A stretch of 63,590 nt of DNA from Allobogoriella deserti (GTDB lineage: Bacteria > Actinomycetota > Actinomycetes > Actinomycetales > Actinomycetaceae). A program made the translations under genes and the position numbers. Within the stretch, counting starts at the first letter, position 1; each line of letters starts with the position of its first letter. Shown one piece after another: positions 59,911-63,590 of the stretch. The notes beneath the pieces are model-generated. The model was not told the origin of the DNA. It saw only the letters and a program-made list of their open reading frames with translations, and did no database searches. The DNA lies in the NCBI RefSeq assembly GCF_042680605.1, contig NZ_JBHUEE010000014.1:1-63590 (forward strand). The letters run 5' to 3'.

Positions 59911-62403
59911 ATGCCGTCTCAGTCCTCCGCGCCGGGTCGCGCTGTCAAGCCTGCGCAGCTGCTGATCATGCTGCTGACCTTCGTGCTCGTCTCGGGAGTG
60001 GGCGGTGTGCTCACGGCCGGACTCGCGCTGCCGGCGGTGGCCGCCGTCGGTACCGTCAACGACTCGACGCACGACATGTTCGAGGACCTGCCCAGTGAGC
60101 TGGCGATCCCCGAGCCGTCGCAGTCGAGCCAGATCCTCGCCGCCGACGGTTCGTTGCTGGCGACCTTCTACGCCGACAACCGCGTGGTGGTCCCGCTGGA
60201 CGAGATGTCGGAGAACGTCCGCAACGCCGTGGTCGCGATCGAGGACCGACGCTTCTACGACCACCGCGGCGTCGACCTCGAGGGCATGATGCGCGCGCTC
60301 GTCAACAACATCACCGGCGGCGCTATGGAAGGTGCCTCCACCCTGACGCAGCAGTACGTGAAGAACGTGCTCATCGAGCAGGGCCGGCTCACCGGGGACG
60401 AGGAGCTCATCCGCGAGGCCACCGAGACGAGCTACGGGCGCAAGCTCGAGGAGGCCCGGCTCGCCGTGACCCTCGAGCAGGAGTACACGAAGGACCAGAT
60501 CCTCGAGGGTTACCTCAACATCGCCCAGTTCGGCCCGTCCCAGTACGGGGTCGAGGCCGGCGCACAGTACTACTTCTCGAAGTCGGCGGCGGACCTCAAC
60601 CCGGCGGAGGCCGCCATGCTCGCCGGTATCACCCAGTCCCCCGCCCGGCACGACCCTGTCAACAACCCGGACCAGGCGCAGGAGCGCCGCGATGTGGTGC
60701 TACGCGCCATGCATAACCAGGGCTACATCGACGACGAGCAGTACCAGGACTCGATCGACACCTCGATCGAGGACATGCTCGACGTCTCCCCGACTCCCAA
60801 CGGATGCGCCGCGGCGGACATCTCGGCCTACTTCTGCGAGTACGTCGTCGACGACCTTCTGCAGAACGAGAACTGGGGCGAGTCGCTGGACGACCGCCGC
60901 CAGGCGCTCTACCGCGGCGGTCTGGTCATCCACACCACCCTGGACCCCGAGCGGCAGCGCGCCGCCCAGCAGGCCGTCACCGGCAGCGTGCCGATCAACG
61001 ACGACTCAGGTATCAAGATGGCCCTGTCCTCCGTCGAACCAGGCACGGGCAACATCCAGGCCATGGTGCAGAACACGCACTACGGCAACCCCACCGACGA
61101 CGACCCCCAGGCCACCACGGTCAACCTGAACGTGGGCCGAAGCCACGGTGGCGGGAGCGGATTCCAGTCCGGGTCCTCCTTCAAGGTCTTCACCCTGGTC
61201 GAGTGGCTCGAGCAGGGACACTCGCTGATGGACCAGGTGGACTCGGACAACCGCAGCTACCCGCGCGCGTCCTGGAACATCCCGTGCGGGCAGTACGCGG
61301 ACGACTACTCCCCGAACAACCTCGAGGGTGTCGGCGGCGGCATGATGTCGGTCATGGAGGCCACCCGGCAGTCGGTGAACCTCACGTTCGTCCAGATGGC
61401 GAACCAGATGAACATGTGCAACATCGTCGACAACGCAGCGCGCATGGGCATCGAGACCGGAACCGGGGACCCCTTGACTCCGAACCCGGCAGCGGTACTC
61501 GGTTCCAACACCATCACCCCGCTCAGCCAGGCGGTCGCCTTCGCCACGCTGGCCAACCGCGGCGAGCGGTGCGACGCCCGCGCCGTGACGAGCATCAGCG
61601 ACCGTTCCGGCGAGGAGATCGCCTCCTTCGGCAGCTCCTGCGAGCGGGTTCTCGATCAGGACATCGCCGACGGCGTCACGCACGCACTCCAGGGCGTGGT
61701 CACCGACCAGCCCTACTCGACCGGCCGGGAGGCCGTCCTGCCGGACGGGCGGCCCGCGGCCGGCAAGACGGGAACGGCGAACGACGACTCCGCCGCCTGG
61801 TTCGTCGGGTACACCCCGCAACTCGCGGCTGCGGTGTGGATGGGGCACCAGGAGGGGACGCGGTCGATGTTCGACTCGACCATCGACGGCGAATACCACC
61901 GGCTCGTCTACGGCGGGGCGATCCCGGCCCCCACCTGGCGCAATTACATGGCCGAGGCCCTCCAGGGAGTGGATCCGCGGGGCTTCACCGAGCCGCGTAC
62001 CGAAGAGCTCTACGGCGACCAGGTGCCGATCCCCTCAGTGGCCGGTCAGAGCATGGACGAGGCGCGGGCCACCTTGGAGGACATGGGCTTCTCCGTCTCC
62101 GTGGGTGACCCCATCTACGCCAACGTCACACCCGGTTACGCCGCAGGCACCTCACCGTCGGTCGGTTCGACCGTCGCAGCCAACTCCGAGGTCACCCTGC
62201 TGCCCAGCGCTGGCCCCGCGCCCGAGCCGCCGGAGCCTGATGACGGCGGCGGCAACGGCGGCGACGGCGGTGGCAACGGCGGCGGTGGTGGCAACGGCGG
62301 CGGCAACGGCGGCGGCGGCAACGGCGGCGGGAACGGCAATGGTGGCGGAGGTGGCAACGGCGGCGGGAACCGCGGCGGTGTCAACGGCGGAGGTAACCGC
62401 TGA
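59911..62403 (+). CDS. Bifunctional class A penicillin-binding protein with PASTA domain (PonA2-like)
   Basis: An 830-aa peptidoglycan synthase. There is an N-terminal membrane helix (about 18-45); GT51 transglycosylase with AIEDRRFYDHRGVD and EGASTLTQQYVKN; transpeptidase with SSFK in FQSGSSFKVFTL, SVN in ATRQSVNLTF, and KTGT in AAGKTGTAND; then one PASTA domain (PSVAGQSMDEARATLEDMGF). The last 60 residues are almost only Gly and Asn, an unusual extracellular tail. Position next to whiB and the metallophosphoesterase matches ponA2 (Rv3682). It polymerises and cross-links peptidoglycan outside the membrane. Confidence 0.94.
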   Translation: MPSQSSAPGRAVKPAQLLIMLLTFVLVSGVGGVLTAGLALPAVAAVGTVNDSTHDMFEDLPSELAIPEPSQSSQILAADGSLLATFYADNRVVVPLDEMSENVRNAVVAIEDRRFYDHRGVDLEGMMRALVNNITGGAMEGASTLTQQYVKNVLIEQGRLTGDEELIREATETSYGRKLEEARLAVTLEQEYTKDQILEGYLNIAQFGPSQYGVEAGAQYYFSKSAADLNPAEAAMLAGITQSPARHDPVNNPDQAQERRDVVLRAMHNQGYIDDEQYQDSIDTSIEDMLDVSPTPNGCAAADISAYFCEYVVDDLLQNENWGESLDDRRQALYRGGLVIHTTLDPERQRAAQQAVTGSVPINDDSGIKMALSSVEPGTGNIQAMVQNTHYGNPTDDDPQATTVNLNVGRSHGGGSGFQSGSSFKVFTLVEWLEQGHSLMDQVDSDNRSYPRASWNIPCGQYADDYSPNNLEGVGGGMMSVMEATRQSVNLTFVQMANQMNMCNIVDNAARMGIETGTGDPLTPNPAAVLGSNTITPLSQAVAFATLANRGERCDARAVTSISDRSGEEIASFGSSCERVLDQDIADGVTHALQGVVTDQPYSTGREAVLPDGRPAAGKTGTANDDSAAWFVGYTPQLAAAVWMGHQEGTRSMFDSTIDGEYHRLVYGGAIPAPTWRNYMAEALQGVDPRGFTEPRTEELYGDQVPIPSVAGQSMDEARATLEDMGFSVSVGDPIYANVTPGYAAGTSPSVGSTVAANSEVTLLPSAGPAPEPPEPDDGGGNGGDGGGNGGGGGNGGGNGGGGNGGGNGNGGGGGNGGGNRGGVNGGGNR
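62245..62400 (+). repeat. Low-complexity GGN-coding repeat
   Basis: About 156 bp of degenerate GGC/GGN-AAC repeats encode the Gly/Asn tail of the penicillin-binding protein. The opposite strand reads as Pro-rich frames, which are artefacts of this repeat. Confidence 0.85.
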
Positions 62404-63314
62404 GTACCGGCGGCCTCCGGCCCCTCGCCACCGGGCTGGCCGTCGCCGGCGTCGGTGGCCTCGGGTGGGCGCTCGTTGAGGCAACCCGATACACCCTGCG
62501 CCACCACACGGTGCCTATTCTCCCGTCCGGCTCGGCGCCCCTACGCGTGCTACACGTCTCCGACCTGCACCTCGTGCCGACTCAGCGGGACAAGATCGCC
62601 TGGGTCCGTGATCTCGCCGCCGAGGCTCCGGATCTCGTGGTCACCACCGGGGACAACATGGCCCATCCGCAGGCACTCCCCGCGGTCCTCGAGGCATATG
62701 CGCCGTTGCTGGAACGTCCGGGCGGGTTCGTGTTCGGCTCCAACGACTACTACGCGCCGGAGCCGAAGAATCCCGCACGCTACTTCCGCCCTACGGCGCG
62801 GAAGAAGCTGTCCGAGACCCTGCTACCCGCCGAGGAGCTTGCCGCCGCGTTCCGGTCCGCCGGCTGGGTGGACCTCACGAACGCCCGGGACACTCTGGAC
62901 GTCGACGGCCGGGAGATCTCGTTCGTCGGGGTGGACGATCCGCACCTCGAGCTGGACCGATTCCCGCCCGCCGGCCCTCGCCGGTCACCCCTGCACCTGG
63001 GAGTCACGCATGCGCCGTACCGGCGCGTCCTCGACGCGATGCACGACGACGGCGCGGATCTCATCCTCGCGGGCCACACCCACGGCGGACAGCTGTGCCT
63101 GCCGGGCGTCGGCGCCCTGGTGACCAACTGCGACCTCGATCGGCGACGGGCGTCGGGGCTGCACGGGTGGCCGGGCCCACGCCCGGACGCCGACGGCGGT
63201 GAGCGCTCCACCTGGCTCCACGTCTCCGCCGGGCTCGGCACCAACCCCTACACACCCGTCCGCTTCGCCTGCCGACCCGAGGCGACACTGCTCACGCTCG
63301 TCGGGCGTCCATAG
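62400..63314 (+). CDS. Membrane-anchored metallophosphoesterase (Rv3683-like), CTG start proposed
   Basis: A calcineurin-like phosphoesterase: VLHVSDLHLVPTQRDK, TTGDNMAH, GSNDYYAP (in place of GNHE) and AGHTHGGQL are the metal-site blocks. The first canonical start, GTG at 62511, would remove the N-terminal hydrophobic helix present in relatives. In-frame codons back to 62400 encode one, RPLATGLAVAGVGGLGWALV. The only start upstream is CTG at 62400, which overlaps the preceding stop as CTGA and has GGAGGT 5 bases before it (62389-62394); a TAA precedes it. With CTG the protein is 304 aa, near Rv3683. The substrate is unknown. Confidence 0.82.
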   Translation: MSTGGLRPLATGLAVAGVGGLGWALVEATRYTLRHHTVPILPSGSAPLRVLHVSDLHLVPTQRDKIAWVRDLAAEAPDLVVTTGDNMAHPQALPAVLEAYAPLLERPGGFVFGSNDYYAPEPKNPARYFRPTARKKLSETLLPAEELAAAFRSAGWVDLTNARDTLDVDGREISFVGVDDPHLELDRFPPAGPRRSPLHLGVTHAPYRRVLDAMHDDGADLILAGHTHGGQLCLPGVGALVTNCDLDRRRASGLHGWPGPRPDADGGERSTWLHVSAGLGTNPYTPVRFACRPEATLLTLVGRP

Positions 63315-63372
63315 CGAGCACCCGGCTGCGGGGTGGGATGTGTCTCAAACCGTCTTCGTCTGCGACCTCCGG

Positions 63373-63403
63373 TTTCACGACACGGCCCGCTCTCAGCTAT
63401 CCT
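63373..63403 (+). promoter_or_regulatory. Promoter of tRNA-Pro
   Basis: TATCCT at 63398-63403 (-10) lies 13 bases before the tRNA 5' end, with TTTCAC/TTCACG at 63373-63379 as a loose -35 at 18-19 bp spacing. Confidence 0.5.
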
Positions 63404-63416
63404 GAACCGGCTGCTC

Positions 63417-63490
<74 letters not shown>

Positions 63491-63496
63491 CGGTGT

Positions 63497-63545
63497 GAAG
63501 TGTCGGGACATCGTTCACTCGGTGTCCCGGCACTTCTTTGTTTTT
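63497..63545 (+). terminator. Intrinsic terminator after tRNA-Pro
   Basis: A 14-bp stem (63497-63510 with 63523-63536, one mismatch) is followed at once by a T-rich tract to 63545. It is the only classical hairpin-plus-T terminator noted in the window. Confidence 0.9.
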
Positions 63546-63573
63546 GCTGGGTGTGTGTGTCGGGTCATCGTTC
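63501..63573 (+). repeat. Direct repeat downstream of tRNA-Pro
   Basis: A 16-base sequence at 63501-63516 (starting TGTCGGGACATC) recurs at 63558-63573 with one change. The first copy forms part of the terminator; the second begins new sequence at the window edge. It could mark the end of an element inserted next to the tRNA. Confidence 0.5.
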
Positions 63574-63590
63574 CGCTGTTGGGCGGGGTG

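Noticed and set aside
62136..62507. Pro-rich open frames opposite the GGN repeat
   Set aside because: They are the complement of the low-complexity Gly/Asn coding repeat.

Overview
This is a GC-rich actinobacterial chromosome segment. Signature genes are lsr2, carD, whiB, a SenX3/RegX3 pair, an LpqE-like lipoprotein, a Tad pilus cluster of the Rv3654c-Rv3660c type and a Crp/GlxR-type regulator. The block gpmA / phoU / senX3-regX3 / lipoprotein / carD-ispD-ispF / cysS-rlmB is contiguous. To my knowledge that arrangement fits Micrococcales-type actinobacteria better than Mycobacterium, where the same genes sit at two loci. Genus cannot be settled by eye. Nearly everything is chromosomal core; no prophage, complete insertion sequence or CRISPR array is visible.

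Layout. 1-2100: an unidentified C-terminal fragment, a small hypothetical, an alditol-oxidase-like flavoprotein, a hairpin terminator and tRNA-Thr(UGU). 2174-8800: a DsbA-like membrane protein and Ser/Thr kinase operon, then otsA-otsB (trehalose) and a sugar-importer ATPase. 8831-13350: a DUF4032 protein, and a three-gene unit of response regulator, histidine kinase and TAXI binding protein with no TRAP permease beside it. 13500-16400: PPOX enzyme, rlmB and cysS. 16450-20490: an accessory stretch (UMF1 transporter, AbiEi/DUF559-like protein, MarR, DUF998) separating cysS from ispF and studded with three copies of a 74-bp palindrome. 20497-27513: ispF, ispD, carD, lipoprotein, regX3-senX3, phoU, gpmA, lsr2 and a 56-residue membrane protein. 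27972-37759: tRNA-Thr(CGU), a TAP-like hydrolase lipoprotein, holB, tmk, a Rv2466c-like protein, a Gfo/Idh oxidoreductase, two small membrane proteins, topA and a PAP2 phosphatase. 37806-44098: a 62-bp tandem repeat, SDR, BCCT transporter, DUF421 and hppA. 44310-51573: a repair-type helicase converging on a seven-gene Tad pilus operon. 51789-63590: membrane protein, acs, azlCD, epoxide-hydrolase-like protein, nth, crp, ridA, DUF4177, whiB, a PASTA penicillin-binding protein, a metallophosphoesterase and tRNA-Pro(CGG).

Regulation is unusually legible. At least a dozen genes have a TANNNT box 6-7 bases before the start codon, the layout expected for leaderless transcripts. Operon genes are joined by ATGA or GTGA overlaps, and one joint reads CTGA behind a strong Shine-Dalgarno, which implies a CTG start. 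The senX3/phoU intergenic region carries an 11-bp-phased GTTCACC array resembling a Streptomyces PHO box. Two families of dispersed hairpins sit at gene 3' ends like reusable terminators.

The most noteworthy items are the 74-bp palindrome family and its accessory island, the PHO-box-like array, the TAXI plus two-component unit, the CTG start, and two enzymes lacking canonical catalytic residues (Cys to Thr in the Rv2466c-like protein, nucleophile to Gly in the epoxide-hydrolase-like protein).
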